In this document: positions 17,028 through 26,726 of the stretch, in pieces
Layout: the number at the start of each line of letters is the position of its first letter
How positions within the stretch are numbered: the first letter of the stretch is position 1
Source: an uncultured Alphaproteobacteria bacterium
Lineage (GTDB): Bacteria; Pseudomonadota; Alphaproteobacteria; RS24
DNA length: 40,324 nucleotides
Assembly: GCA_938091085.1 (NCBI GenBank)
Contig: CALKOC010000055.1
Location: forward strand, 1 to 40,324
Direction of reading: 5' to 3'
Program-made: the position numbers and the translations under genes
Notes under the pieces: generated by a model
Seen by the model: only the letters and a program-made list of their open reading frames with translations
Database searches by the model: none
Told to the model about the DNA's origin: nothing

Positions 17028-18314
17028 ATGCAGGTAAGCACAAAGTTTTTTAACGAAACACAAATTAATAATTTCAGTAAAATATCAAAAGAAGTTCAGG
17101 ATATTCAGGAGCGTATAGCTTCGGGTAAAAAAATTCTCCGTGCATCCGATGACCCAGTTGCGGCTGTAAATCTATCTGCAGCGAAAGAGCAACAGAATCT
17201 TATTGAGCGTTTTGAAAATAATATTGAGTCCGGTACGCGACGTCTTATTCTGAGTGACAGCGCTTTACAAGAAGCCACAAATGTAATGATACGTATCGGT
17301 GAGTTAGCAGTTCAAGCCGCTAATGACACCTATGGTGTCCAAGAGCGTCAGGCGATTGTAGCAGAGGTTGAAGAACTCGTGGGTGTTATGGTTAATCTTG
17401 CGAACACACGCGACACGCAAGGGCAAAGCCTTTTTGCAGGTTTTAAAACCCATGAAGATGCTTTTGTGACTGAACCCGATGGTCGTATTATTTATAATGG
17501 TGACCGGGGACGTCCACAGCTGCAAGTTTCTGAAAGCATGACACTATCAAATGGTATTGATGGTGGAACTGTTTTTGGTCGTGTTGAGACCTCCGGCGGA
17601 CGAAAAAGTATATTCGATATGCTTTCCGGCGTTGCTGAGACAATCAAACAGGCAAGTGCGCTGACTAAGCAAGCAAGCGCTCAGGGTGTTGCGTCACTTG
17701 ATTTCAATGTGACGCGCGATCCTCAGAGCTGGTCGTTTACTCTAGAAGGAAGTGAAGGGTTGGTTGAAATCTCGGCAAATGTTGCTGAAGGGAAATATCA
17801 GGAAGTGATCGATGCGATTAATGCTCAATCACATGTTTCTGGTATTCAAGCGACACTGGATGAGACGGGTGATGCTGTCATACTCACGGATCAAAGGAAC
17901 GAAAAAATTATTCTCTCAGATGTTCAGATTGAAGGTATAGAAACATCAGCTGATGAGATGACTGGTTATGTAGACTTTTCAACGATAGACGGGAATGGCA
18001 ACTCAATTGGGTCGCCCCGCCGACTAACAGATCGGGATTTATTGATTTCGAATGTGAGTGCTGACATTGGTCAAGCGATTGATCATTTAAGTGTCCAAAA
18101 GTCCTATGTTGGTGCGCAATTAAACAAAGCTTCACGTCAAGCTGATATTCTGGCGCAGAGAAAAATGGCTGTATCTGAAGATGTTGCCAAGCTTGGAGAA
18201 GCTGATTTGGCTGCTCTTGTGACCGAAATGCAGGCATTACTCATCAATCGAGATGCTGCACAACAGGCTTTTGCTAAAATTGGTCAGCAAAGCCTATTTG
18301 ACTTTTTGCGCTAA
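17028..18314 (+). CDS. flgL: hook-filament junction protein FlgL (428 aa)
   Basis: FlgL (HAP3) is the second junction protein, flagellin-like in its ends. The N-terminus contains IQERIASGKKILRASDDPVA and VMIRIGELAVQAANDTYGVQ, as in FlgL. The C-terminus has the helical region SVQKSYVGAQLNKASRQADI and ends QQAFAKIGQQSLFDFLR. Most FlgL proteins are 300-420 aa, so this one is modestly enlarged. The central part includes a SFTLEGSEGLVEISANV-type module. A strong terminator follows. Confidence 0.9.
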   Translation: MQVSTKFFNETQINNFSKISKEVQDIQERIASGKKILRASDDPVAAVNLSAAKEQQNLIERFENNIESGTRRLILSDSALQEATNVMIRIGELAVQAANDTYGVQERQAIVAEVEELVGVMVNLANTRDTQGQSLFAGFKTHEDAFVTEPDGRIIYNGDRGRPQLQVSESMTLSNGIDGGTVFGRVETSGGRKSIFDMLSGVAETIKQASALTKQASAQGVASLDFNVTRDPQSWSFTLEGSEGLVEISANVAEGKYQEVIDAINAQSHVSGIQATLDETGDAVILTDQRNEKIILSDVQIEGIETSADEMTGYVDFSTIDGNGNSIGSPRRLTDRDLLISNVSADIGQAIDHLSVQKSYVGAQLNKASRQADILAQRKMAVSEDVAKLGEADLAALVTEMQALLINRDAAQQAFAKIGQQSLFDFLR

Positions 18315-18349
18315 ACACGCCATCTTTTAAAATGTAAGCTTAAAAGCAT

Positions 18350-18375
18350 AAAAGCCCCGCCGAGGCGAGGCTTTT
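18350..18375. terminator. bidirectional terminator between flgL and the 1590-aa flagellin gene
   Basis: AAAAGCCCCGCC and GGCGAGGCTTTT form a 12-pair GC-rich stem with one mismatch, flanked by A and T runs on both sides. It lies between two convergent genes and would serve flgL on the plus strand and the flagellin gene on the minus strand. Confidence 0.8.
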
Positions 18376-18438
18376 AGTTGTCGGTCTTTCCGTGCGTGTT
18401 TCGAATAACCGGGCAGGCCGACAATTACTATAATTCAA

Positions 18439-21400
18439 TTACTGTAGCAGGCTGAGAACCGATTGTGCGGTCTGGTTGGCTTGTGCCAACATAGCCTGAG
18501 CAGCTTGTTGAAGTATTTGAGCTTTGGTCAGATTGGCTGTTTCCTCTGCAATATCAGAATCTTGAATCCGACTTCTTGATTCTTTCGTGTTCATAACGAC
18601 ATTGGAGAGGTTGTTAATTGTATATTGCATACGATTAATTGTAGCGCCTAAATCACCTCGCTCAGCATCAATTCTGCGAAGAGCGCCATCGACAACGCCA
18701 AGCATTGTTTTGGCATTAGCAACAGTTAAAATGTCAAGATCTGCAACGCTTCTCAAATTAGCTGCGCCAGGTGCTGCTTGGAAGAGGCCACCACCAGCTG
18801 CGCCATCTGAGGCTGTGTGAACCGAAAACACTTCGGATGAATGGAAGGAGACCTGTCCAGTTACACGGGCGCTATCTACGGCATCCGGAGTAGAGCTGTC
18901 AGCCAGAACAATTGGTTGTCCAGTTGTTTCCATATTTTCATCAAGTCCGACAAGACGCATAGCTGGTGCTGTCATGCCACTGCGGATGGATACAGAGTCA
19001 TAGTTTTCAATGACAATGTCGTAGCCGTCTACAGACAACATATTGATAGTCTGTTTATCGTCAGACAATGTTGCAGTGATACCCGTTGTTCCAGATTTTG
19101 CATTTATCGCATTACGCAAATTTGATAAATCAGCCCTGATTTCACCTGACCCAGAGCCTTGACCACCAAAGTTAAGAGTTGCGGTTACATCAGCGGGCTT
19201 ACCGTCCATGCCATAAAGCGTGAAGGACATTGTATCCGTGAAAGCATTACCTGCAAGCTTGTCGAATGAAAGCTGCAAGCGGGTCTCAGCTTGAGCACTT
19301 ACACCTGTTGAACTTGATTTTTCGGTCACGGCATCAGCAATTTCTTTAGCCGTCATGCCATTTCGGATATCAATAGTATGTTCACCAACATGACCGTAAA
19401 TCGTGATGTCTTCCGCATCAATAATACGGCTCGCGGCATTCGCTGCTGATGTGCCTGCAATTGGTGTTGCTGCTGAAGCAGAGCCTAGCAAGAGCGCGCC
19501 ACTAGCTGCTGTGCGGGCTGTTATTGTCGCAGTTTGAGGTATGCCTGTGCCACCTTGCAGAACACCAGAGGCGTCAACAATTTCGAATGTGACGGGCTTG
19601 AGTAGGGTGCCATTAGCTGCAGCTAGGAATCCATTTGAATCGGGCTGACCATTGGCGTCGACGGAAACAACATGACCGTCTTCATTAATCAAATCTCCGC
19701 TATCGGCAATTCTATATTCAGTGACCTGATTGCTGGCATTCACAAAACGTTGATGACGATTGCTGTCTAGAACGTTACCACTGGAGTCCAGATATAAACC
19801 AGATGAACCCAACGCGGCATATGTATTTGCCTGTTGAACCGTCTCGGTAATTGGCAAAGCGCCGTCAACAAGTGTCAATGATGTCGTTAAAGCTGTGTCT
19901 GCATCCAATCCTTCAAGTATAACCTCGTCAAGATGGTTGAGATAAGCTGTTGCACCTTCACTTGCATAATCGCCTGGTCCTGGGACACGCGCTCTAACAA
20001 GAGCTGAAAGCGAAGCGTTATTGTTAATTTCCAGCATAACAAGCTCAGCAATATCCTGACTAGACATTGGGTTGCCAGGGTTGAAAACGAGGCCATCGGA
20101 AATGTTTTGTGGATCAATTGTAATTGACTGATTGTTGACTGTTACCGTGAAGGTATCATTTTCTGGGTCAATGCCAGCCTCATTAAAAGTAAAAAGCTTC
20201 TGGGTTGGTTGGACAGCTGTAACACCTTTGGCAAAAGCTGTTTCCTCCGATGAGGCCAGTGACCAGGTGCTGCCGGTTGCTTTACTTAGGCTGAAGTCAA
20301 AATTAGCTGGTCTGTCAGATGCTGCAACGCCAGTGATATGAATTTCAAGCGCGTCGCTGACTACGCGCAAAGACGCACTGACACGACCTGAGAGGAAGCT
20401 ATCGCTATTAATTCTATCCGTGATAATGCGCGAAAGTTCATGTTCGTTGCTGACATTTTGTAAATCAGCAGCAGAGAAACTTAATTCTTGCTGATCAATG
20501 ACAATAGACAGCGTGTCAACACCAGCAGAAAAGTTGGTGATTGATGGGGTGATTTTCATCACCCGTGCTGTTTCCGGTGTTATGTCACCGCTGGTGGCGA
20601 AATTCATGCCGTCGCCACTTGCAGAGCTAGATGTCGTTGAGATTAAAGCACTACTACTGGAAGCTTCTCCGACAATAGCAATTTCATGATCAAGGCCGTC
20701 GCTACTCTGGAAAGTAAAGATATGGTCTGAGCCGCCTGCTGCAATGGTGAAAAGCGTTGATAATGCTGTTCCAGCTGCATTTGTAGCGTTTTGGAGCGAT
20801 GTCACAAGTTCTGCTTGGGTGACATTGGCATCCCCATTACCATCAGCAGTAACGGTAAAATCTGTACCGTCGACCACGACTGTAAAGGAGTCGCCATGGG
20901 CAATATCATCAAAGTCGCTACCGGTGACGGTTGCATTCACACCATTTGATTGCAGATTGAGCGTAATATCCATCGCGGTTGTTGCGTTGTCATTTACTGC
21001 AAGGCTCACATTATCTGAGGCTGTAGCGTTGCTGAAATCAAGCCTTCCGGATGTGCCAGAGAGGGCAACACCGTGATAGCTCAAATCCATGGCAAGTGAT
21101 CGTTTGATGACAACCTGTGCGTCTGCAACGCCGACCGCGGGCGTGAAGTTGAACACATTTTCAGTGCTACCTGCTGATACTGTCATGGCGGCTGACAAGT
21201 TAGTGGCCGCATTTGTTGACAATGTTGCTGCCTGTAGGGCAGTCAAAATATCTGATTGATCAATACCGGCTGTGCCATTGTCAGCAATCGCAGCAGATAA
21301 ATAAGTTGAACTGCCAACCTCAATAACAATGCGATCGCCGACTGAGAAGAAGTCTCCATCAAGAGGCGCGCCATCAATTTCCAGTGTCATTACATTTGTG

Positions 21401-23211
21401 ATATCGCCAGTCATAGCGCCATCTGTAATAGAACCTGAAATTGCAATCGCATGATTGTCATTATCAATGTGCTGGAAGCTGAAAGTGCCAAGCGGGTCTT
21501 GTGTGATGGTAAACAAATCACTGAGAACTCCGCCGCTTGTATTTGTGGCATTTTGAATTGATGTCAAAAGTCCGGCGGCATCTGCGCTTCCAAGTGCTGC
21601 TGTCGTGTAAGCTGTACCGTCAACAGTAACAGTGAAGCTATCACCGACACTGGTAGCCATCTGGGTGACATTAGTTATGGCAGCACCACCAATATTGAGG
21701 GCTACTGTCTGGGTAGCATGTGCTGCATCGCCTGATGTGACGGCTGCTTTAGCCAAAGTTGCAATGTTTGCCTCATTGACTGCTGGCATCAATGTGCTGC
21801 CAGTCAGTGTTTGATATTCATTACCTCTAAAGGTGAAGGTGAGGGTATCATTCGCATTATCAAAATTTGCAAAACCAGTAATATCCAATTGCTGGACGGC
21901 TTCACCTCTTTGCGCCTGATAGCTTTGGCTTTCAGAGCTTGTAATAGGGCTGAGACTATCGCCACTGGCATCTGTGAAATTAACGCTGGCGGTAAAATAA
22001 GAACTCACACCTGTTCCGGTCAAAATGACACTGCCATTCTCGGTGACAGCATTAACAAGTGTGTTACCGGCTGCGTATTGCGTTTGCACGGCATCAGCGA
22101 TGGCATCGGCAAGGTCATTACTCGTATTGATCGCGTTGCTGAGTGTCACAGGGATATCAAGCGTGCCGACGGTTAGGCTCAGCGTATCATTGGCCATGTC
22201 AATGCTACTGAAATTGCTGATATCTAGAGATAGTTTTCTTGGCTGGTCTGCTGAAGTAGAGCTGACGCCTGCCTGTAAGTCGGATTGTTGAACGGCATTA
22301 TTCGTGTGTGCAACATCGATTGTGAACGGATTACCCGCCTGTTGAGCTGTAACTGTAACTTGCCCATTGGCTTGGTCGCCTGAGAATGTATATCTGGAAG
22401 ATAGTGTGCTGTCCCCAGATAAAGCTGTTGTCAGTGCATTTACCAAGCTGTTTTGGTCAGTTACGGCTGAAAGGTCTACATTGACTGAATGTCCATCGAC
22501 CGAAATGCTCAAAGTGTCCAAAGACGGGTTGAGTCCAGCGTAATTAACATTAAGAACAGAAATTTGCGCGACAGCCGTGCTCGTACCATCAACACGAAGA
22601 CCATTTGTTGCATCAATAGGTGTATTGGCATCAGCAGGGATAAAGTTGCCATTCTGGTCAAGCGCATATGCCTGACCTGACTGGCTAGTAGATAATGTAT
22701 ATTCCCCCAAAGCGGATGGGCGAACATCTTCAATGGTTACTGTGTGTGTTTGTGCGTCGGTATAACCAATCTGAAAATTTGTATCCTGAAAAGTGCCATT
22801 CAGAAGAAGCGAGTCATTAAAATAAGTCGTTTCGGCAATGCGCTGGAGTTCGTTTTGCAATTGCACAACTTCGGCGTTGAGGCTGTCGCGGTCAGCACCA
22901 TTATAGATACCATTTGCTGCCTGCACTGAGAGTTCACGAATACGTTGGAGTATCGCTGAAACTTCATTTAGAGCGCCTTCAGCAGTTTGAGCCAGGGAAA
23001 TAGCGTCAGCAGAGTTTCTGATGGCATTTTCCAAGCCTCTAATCTGAGATGTCATTCTATTGACAATTGCTGCGCCAGCTGCGTCATCACCTGCATTGGT
23101 AATTCGCATGCCTGATGAAATACGTTCCATGGCCTTATCCATGCCGGAAAGGTTGCGTTCCAGATGGTATAAAGTCTTAATCGCAGACATATTTGTATTG
23201 ATATTACTCAT
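18439..23211 (-). CDS. giant flagellin 1 (1590 aa)
   Basis: Flagellin is the filament subunit. Residues 1-170 are canonical D0/D1 (NTNMSAIKTLYHLERNLSGM, ISSGMRITNAGDDAAGAAIV, AISLAQTAEGALNEVSAILQ). The last 110 residues are canonical too ([40 protein letters not shown], end LSLLQ). Bacterial flagellins usually have 270-600 residues; here about 1300 residues lie between the conserved ends. They consist of repeated beta-rich modules: DTLS-type units near residues 232, 342, 455 and 899 and VGDSFTV-type units at 522, 624 and 772. I saw no cysteine in it. A perfect sigma-54 promoter lies upstream; the ribosome site is weak (AAGAG). Confidence 0.95.
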   Translation of the reverse strand: MSNINTNMSAIKTLYHLERNLSGMDKAMERISSGMRITNAGDDAAGAAIVNRMTSQIRGLENAIRNSADAISLAQTAEGALNEVSAILQRIRELSVQAANGIYNGADRDSLNAEVVQLQNELQRIAETTYFNDSLLLNGTFQDTNFQIGYTDAQTHTVTIEDVRPSALGEYTLSTSQSGQAYALDQNGNFIPADANTPIDATNGLRVDGTSTAVAQISVLNVNYAGLNPSLDTLSISVDGHSVNVDLSAVTDQNSLVNALTTALSGDSTLSSRYTFSGDQANGQVTVTAQQAGNPFTIDVAHTNNAVQQSDLQAGVSSTSADQPRKLSLDISNFSSIDMANDTLSLTVGTLDIPVTLSNAINTSNDLADAIADAVQTQYAAGNTLVNAVTENGSVILTGTGVSSYFTASVNFTDASGDSLSPITSSESQSYQAQRGEAVQQLDITGFANFDNANDTLTFTFRGNEYQTLTGSTLMPAVNEANIATLAKAAVTSGDAAHATQTVALNIGGAAITNVTQMATSVGDSFTVTVDGTAYTTAALGSADAAGLLTSIQNATNTSGGVLSDLFTITQDPLGTFSFQHIDNDNHAIAISGSITDGAMTGDITNVMTLEIDGAPLDGDFFSVGDRIVIEVGSSTYLSAAIADNGTAGIDQSDILTALQAATLSTNAATNLSAAMTVSAGSTENVFNFTPAVGVADAQVVIKRSLAMDLSYHGVALSGTSGRLDFSNATASDNVSLAVNDNATTAMDITLNLQSNGVNATVTGSDFDDIAHGDSFTVVVDGTDFTVTADGNGDANVTQAELVTSLQNATNAAGTALSTLFTIAAGGSDHIFTFQSSDGLDHEIAIVGEASSSSALISTTSSSASGDGMNFATSGDITPETARVMKITPSITNFSAGVDTLSIVIDQQELSFSAADLQNVSNEHELSRIITDRINSDSFLSGRVSASLRVVSDALEIHITGVAASDRPANFDFSLSKATGSTWSLASSEETAFAKGVTAVQPTQKLFTFNEAGIDPENDTFTVTVNNQSITIDPQNISDGLVFNPGNPMSSQDIAELVMLEINNNASLSALVRARVPGPGDYASEGATAYLNHLDEVILEGLDADTALTTSLTLVDGALPITETVQQANTYAALGSSGLYLDSSGNVLDSNRHQRFVNASNQVTEYRIADSGDLINEDGHVVSVDANGQPDSNGFLAAANGTLLKPVTFEIVDASGVLQGGTGIPQTATITARTAASGALLLGSASAATPIAGTSAANAASRIIDAEDITIYGHVGEHTIDIRNGMTAKEIADAVTEKSSSTGVSAQAETRLQLSFDKLAGNAFTDTMSFTLYGMDGKPADVTATLNFGGQGSGSGEIRADLSNLRNAINAKSGTTGITATLSDDKQTINMLSVDGYDIVIENYDSVSIRSGMTAPAMRLVGLDENMETTGQPIVLADSSTPDAVDSARVTGQVSFHSSEVFSVHTASDGAAGGGLFQAAPGAANLRSVADLDILTVANAKTMLGVVDGALRRIDAERGDLGATINRMQYTINNLSNVVMNTKESRSRIQDSDIAEETANLTKAQILQQAAQAMLAQANQTAQSVLSLLQ
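20668..21650 (-). repeat. three tandem-like protein modules inside giant flagellin 1
   Basis: Residues about 522-592, 624-703 and 772-848 share one pattern: (V/H)GDxxxVxVDGTxxTxAAxG, then a helix-like segment LLTSIQNATN or LVTSLQNATN, a loop, and FTI followed by FxFQxxD and HxIAIxG. The middle copy is the most diverged. They are too diverged at DNA level to be recent duplications. They resemble the flagellin hook IN motif class and probably form the outer domains of the filament. Confidence 0.65.
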
Positions 23212-23249
23212 TTGTGCACTCTTTTAGTAATAAAATCCTGAAAAAAGTG

Positions 23250-23265
23250 AGCAAGTCGCGTGCCA
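23250..23265 (-). promoter_or_regulatory. sigma-54 promoter of giant flagellin 1
   Basis: On the minus strand the sequence is TGGCAC-GCGAC-TTGCT, a perfect -24/-12 match with GG-N10-GC spacing, 39 bases before the flagellin start codon. Predicted transcription starts near 23239. Confidence 0.85.
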
Positions 23266-23338
23266 AACCGACCTTAAACCTCTAATTTCTGTTAATTTTT
23301 TTTCCGCAATAGCAGTCAAAATAAAAAAGTTTTTTACC

Positions 23339-23364
23339 TAAAGCTTTTCTCAATGTGTCGTTTC
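23339..23364 (+). promoter_or_regulatory. possible sigma-28 promoter of giant flagellin 2
   Basis: TAAA at 23339-23342 is followed after 14 bases by GTCGTTTC, a partial match (four of eight) to the GCCGATAA -10 box; the usual spacer is 15. It lies 34 bases before the start codon. I list it because flgM is present and no sigma-54 site at a usable distance serves this gene. The match is weak. Confidence 0.3.
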
Positions 23365-23397
23365 TAAATTTGCGTGTTCGTGCAAAGGAGGACTGTT

Positions 23398-26300
23398 ATG
23401 GTCACAATCAATACCAATATCGCTTCGCTTCAAGCACAAGAAGCTATGCGTAAGGTCAATGTTGATCTTGAAAAATCTATGGAGCGCCTGTCTTCAGGTC
23501 TTCGTATTAACTCCGCATCTGATGATGCCGCGGGTCTTGCAATTTCCAACCGCATGGAAGCTCAAGTCCGAGGTCTTCAGGCTGCTATTAAAAATGCCAA
23601 TGATGGTATTTCTCTAACTCAAACGGCAGAAGGTGCCATGCAAGAAATTTCAAACATCCTACAACGGATGCGTGAACTTGCCCTGCAATCTGCCAATGAT
23701 GCCAATAATGACACTGACCGTGCTTATTTGCAGGCTGAGGTTTCTCAACTTTCTGATGAAATCGACAGAATTGCAGGTACAACTCAGTTCAATACTCGCA
23801 ATATTTTGGATGGTTCATACCAAAATATGGCATTCCACATTGGTGCTAACAGCAACCAATCCGTTGACATTGGTATCGGCGATATGTCCTCAAGCACACT
23901 TGGTGTTGCTTCTGGATCAACATCGTCTGTAACTAGCACAAGCACTTCAACCGTATCTGGTGTTACCGCTTCCGGTACAGGTGCTGCCGCAACAGTGATG
24001 AATATCACTTTCCCGGATGATGGATCTCTTGATCTTGTTGTAACTGACACAACAAATGGTCAGACAGCTACAATCGCTGGTCTTGCTCTTGAGCTTGACA
24101 ATGACGCTGTCATGGAAACATTTATTGAGACAGTTGAGAAAACACTTGCTGAAACTGCTGTTGATACAACAGTCAGCGGTAACTCTTCTCTGACAACTCT
24201 GACAACTTCAGGTACGTTGGGAACAGATTTTACCGATACAGACAATTACGACAAATTGAAGTTTGCTATTCAGATTGGTGATACCGCCATTAAGAATATC
24301 GACCTTCTTGAGCGTATTGTTGACACAGGTACAATCAATTCTGTTACTGGTGGTGACATTGTCACTGCATTGCAGGCCGAGTTGGAATCTCAGTATGACG
24401 ATTCACTGACTGTTACACTTTCTTCAAATGAAATTGTTATCACCGATGCTAAAGGTCGTTCTATTAATGTGACCCAAGGTAACGGTACTGGTCATTTGTT
24501 TGGTACAGATGCAAACAACGTTGATGCACCAATTACAACAGTTGCTTCAACTGCGAATGCTATCACAGCCAGCATGAACGGTAATGTTCTTACATTGACA
24601 CATACTCAGGGTGGTCAAATCGACCTTTCAGGTTTTGATTATCAAAACACTGAAGTCGGTGCATCTACTGAATATGTAACTGTTGATGTTGTAACTGATG
24701 CGCATGCAGAACAGCGTGACCCACTCAAGCTTGCAAATGCAGCGATTTCTTCATCTGCTGTAACAGCTAAGGGTGTTGTTGATGATACAATCATTAACAT
24801 TGAGCTTTCTGATGTGTTCTTTGATGGTTCAACAGCTGCATACACATTTAACGTTACAGATGGTGACGGCAATAACGCCCTGACTATCAGTGCTGTTAAC
24901 TTCCACGAGTCTGTCGATGACGATACAATTCTGACAGCTCTTCGTGCAGGTATCCAATCTGGTTACGATGATATTGATGTCGGTTACTCTAACGGTGTTG
25001 TCACTGTTACAAGTACTGATGGTCGTCACCTAAGTGTCGAAGGCTTTAGTTCATCAGTTGGTACAGCACGTGTTGTTGAAGCTGGTGGTGGCGTATCTTC
25101 TACGCTGGCAAGTTCAACTGAACTAACAAGTTCTGTTCGTCTGTCACTCGGTAACTTTATCGGCAATGGTACAATTGCAACTGCTGGTACGTTTGCGTTC
25201 AACTTCTTGGACGATGGTATTGCAACCGACTTGACCTTCAGCATGACACTTGACGATGCTAACACAACAACCGGTGCAGCTTTTGCTACACGTCTAGAAG
25301 CTCTCTTGCAGTCCAGCGTTTCCGCGATGACTGTCAGCATGGTTTCTGGAACAAATCTGGGTGTTTATGGCGGAACAGAGTCTGATAAGATTTCAGTTAC
25401 CTATCTTGGTGACACAAATGAAATCCTGATCCAGCATTCTGGTGGTCGTGCATTCAGCTTCGGTAGTGATAGTGGCGGTAATGTCGATAGTAACTACTTC
25501 TTCAGTGACGCACGTCAGGCTGTTGCATCAGCTAATGACACTAATGTTCTGACTACATCAAGCCTTGTATTCCAAGGTGATATTCAGAATGTTACAGAGG
25601 CTGCTCTTGCCTTTAACCAAGATGTTCTTGGTGGCATTAACTTCAGTCTTGATGGTGTCGCACTGTCATCAACTTCAGTGAATTATGTCTTTGGTGTTAC
25701 AACATTTGTCGGAAGTACGCTTGAAAATGCTCTCGATACAATGATGGATACATTGAATGCAACTGAATTTGGTGAGCCGTATAGCTACCAGTTTGATGAG
25801 GCTAATCGTTCGATTAACTTCTTCAATGCTGATGCCCGTGAAATCACGCTGTCTGGTTTCTTCTCCTCAGAAGACACTGCAGCTGCAACATGGACACCAG
25901 CCGCTGGTCAGGGAACATCTGCTACGATCGAATATATCGAGAAAGTAACAGCTGCTGCCGCTAATGGTGTAGGTGCGGATGAAACAGAAGTTGCCATCCA
26001 ATTTGGTGGTGATGACATCTACAGTCTTGTGTTGGGTGATGGAACTAATTCCTACACGCTCGCAAATACTGTTCTTGACATCTCTGATGCCAATTCACGG
26101 TCTGCTTTTGTGTCTGCTCTGGAAACAGTTGTGGCCGGATCAAATATTGAAGTGGCTATGAATAGTGTAGGTGCTCTGTCCTTGACAGATGCTACTGGTG
26201 GTACAATCTCATTACAGAGCTTCTCAAGCGTAATGGGCAACAGTGCTACATTCACACCAGCATCTGGCCAAGGCGATGTATATGTTGCTGACGGAAGAAG

Positions 26301-26670
26301 TGCAATTAGCTCATCTTCAACAGTCACTTCATCATCTTCTTCTTCATCAAGCACTTCTTCAGTATCTCAGTTGGATATTTCAACTCAAGATGGTGCAGAA
26401 GCTGCGATTTCAGTAGTTGATCAAGCGATTAGTTACATTCTCTCCGAGCGTTCAGGCCTCGGTGCGATTGAAAACCGTTTGAATCATACAATCAACAATC
26501 TGAGTAACATTGTAGTCAACACGCAGGCTGCACGTTCACGGATTGAAGATGTAGACTTCAGCGCAGAAACCTCTGCGTTGACAAAAGCTCAAATCCTGCA
26601 ACAAGCCTCCACAGCGATGCTTGCTCAGGCTAATCAGTCCAAACAGGCAGTCTTGTCACTGCTTCAGTAA
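23398..26670 (+). CDS. giant flagellin 2 (1090 aa)
   Basis: The start is the ATG at 23398, after the strong AAAGGAGG; the frame extends upstream to 23374 without a ribosome site. The N-terminus ([60 protein letters not shown]) and C-terminus ([40 protein letters not shown]) are textbook flagellin D0/D1. About 800 residues lie between. Ser/Thr tracts mark both borders of the central part. The centre holds several modules each ending in a G-(G/R)-x-(I/L)-x-(L/V)-x-(G/S)-F-like segment. No cysteine was seen. It is divergent from flagellin 1, shares only the end domains with it, and is followed by a terminator. Confidence 0.95.
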   Translation: MVTINTNIASLQAQEAMRKVNVDLEKSMERLSSGLRINSASDDAAGLAISNRMEAQVRGLQAAIKNANDGISLTQTAEGAMQEISNILQRMRELALQSANDANNDTDRAYLQAEVSQLSDEIDRIAGTTQFNTRNILDGSYQNMAFHIGANSNQSVDIGIGDMSSSTLGVASGSTSSVTSTSTSTVSGVTASGTGAAATVMNITFPDDGSLDLVVTDTTNGQTATIAGLALELDNDAVMETFIETVEKTLAETAVDTTVSGNSSLTTLTTSGTLGTDFTDTDNYDKLKFAIQIGDTAIKNIDLLERIVDTGTINSVTGGDIVTALQAELESQYDDSLTVTLSSNEIVITDAKGRSINVTQGNGTGHLFGTDANNVDAPITTVASTANAITASMNGNVLTLTHTQGGQIDLSGFDYQNTEVGASTEYVTVDVVTDAHAEQRDPLKLANAAISSSAVTAKGVVDDTIINIELSDVFFDGSTAAYTFNVTDGDGNNALTISAVNFHESVDDDTILTALRAGIQSGYDDIDVGYSNGVVTVTSTDGRHLSVEGFSSSVGTARVVEAGGGVSSTLASSTELTSSVRLSLGNFIGNGTIATAGTFAFNFLDDGIATDLTFSMTLDDANTTTGAAFATRLEALLQSSVSAMTVSMVSGTNLGVYGGTESDKISVTYLGDTNEILIQHSGGRAFSFGSDSGGNVDSNYFFSDARQAVASANDTNVLTTSSLVFQGDIQNVTEAALAFNQDVLGGINFSLDGVALSSTSVNYVFGVTTFVGSTLENALDTMMDTLNATEFGEPYSYQFDEANRSINFFNADAREITLSGFFSSEDTAAATWTPAAGQGTSATIEYIEKVTAAAANGVGADETEVAIQFGGDDIYSLVLGDGTNSYTLANTVLDISDANSRSAFVSALETVVAGSNIEVAMNSVGALSLTDATGGTISLQSFSSVMGNSATFTPASGQGDVYVADGRSAISSSSTVTSSSSSSSSTSSVSQLDISTQDGAEAAISVVDQAISYILSERSGLGAIENRLNHTINNLSNIVVNTQAARSRIEDVDFSAETSALTKAQILQQASTAMLAQANQSKQAVLSLLQ
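24451..26230 (+). repeat. repeated modules in the centre of giant flagellin 2
   Basis: Similar closing segments occur near 24451 ([10 protein letters not shown]), 24610 (GGQIDLSGF), 25021 (GRHLSVEGF), 25441 (GGRAFSFGS), 25834 (AREITLSGF) and 26194 (GGTISLQSF). The last four are spaced about 360-420 bases, so the unit is about 120-140 residues. Copies are diverged in sequence and only the pattern is kept. Confidence 0.6.
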
Positions 26671-26690
26671 GACCGATTTAAGTCTTTTGG

Positions 26691-26721
26691 GAGGGGGGCC
26701 TTTTGGCTCCCCTCTTTTTTT
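26691..26721 (+). terminator. rho-independent terminator after giant flagellin 2
   Basis: GAGGGGGGCC, loop TTTT, and GGCTCCCCTC form a 10-pair stem with one G-T wobble, followed by seven T residues. It lies 20 bases after the stop codon and just before the convergent glycosyltransferase gene. Confidence 0.92.
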
Positions 26722-26726
26722 ATGTT

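Noticed and set aside
18587-22929. Several open frames on the plus strand inside giant flagellin 1
   Set aside because: They are antisense shadows of a continuous flagellin frame, without ribosome sites or recognisable protein features.
23367-23383. TTGCGTG-like sequence before flagellin 2 as a sigma-54 promoter
   Set aside because: The -24 GG is missing and transcription would begin beyond the ribosome site.
24642-26354. Open frames on the minus strand inside giant flagellin 2
   Set aside because: Shadows caused by the strong codon bias of the flagellin gene; products are low-complexity Ser/Val runs.
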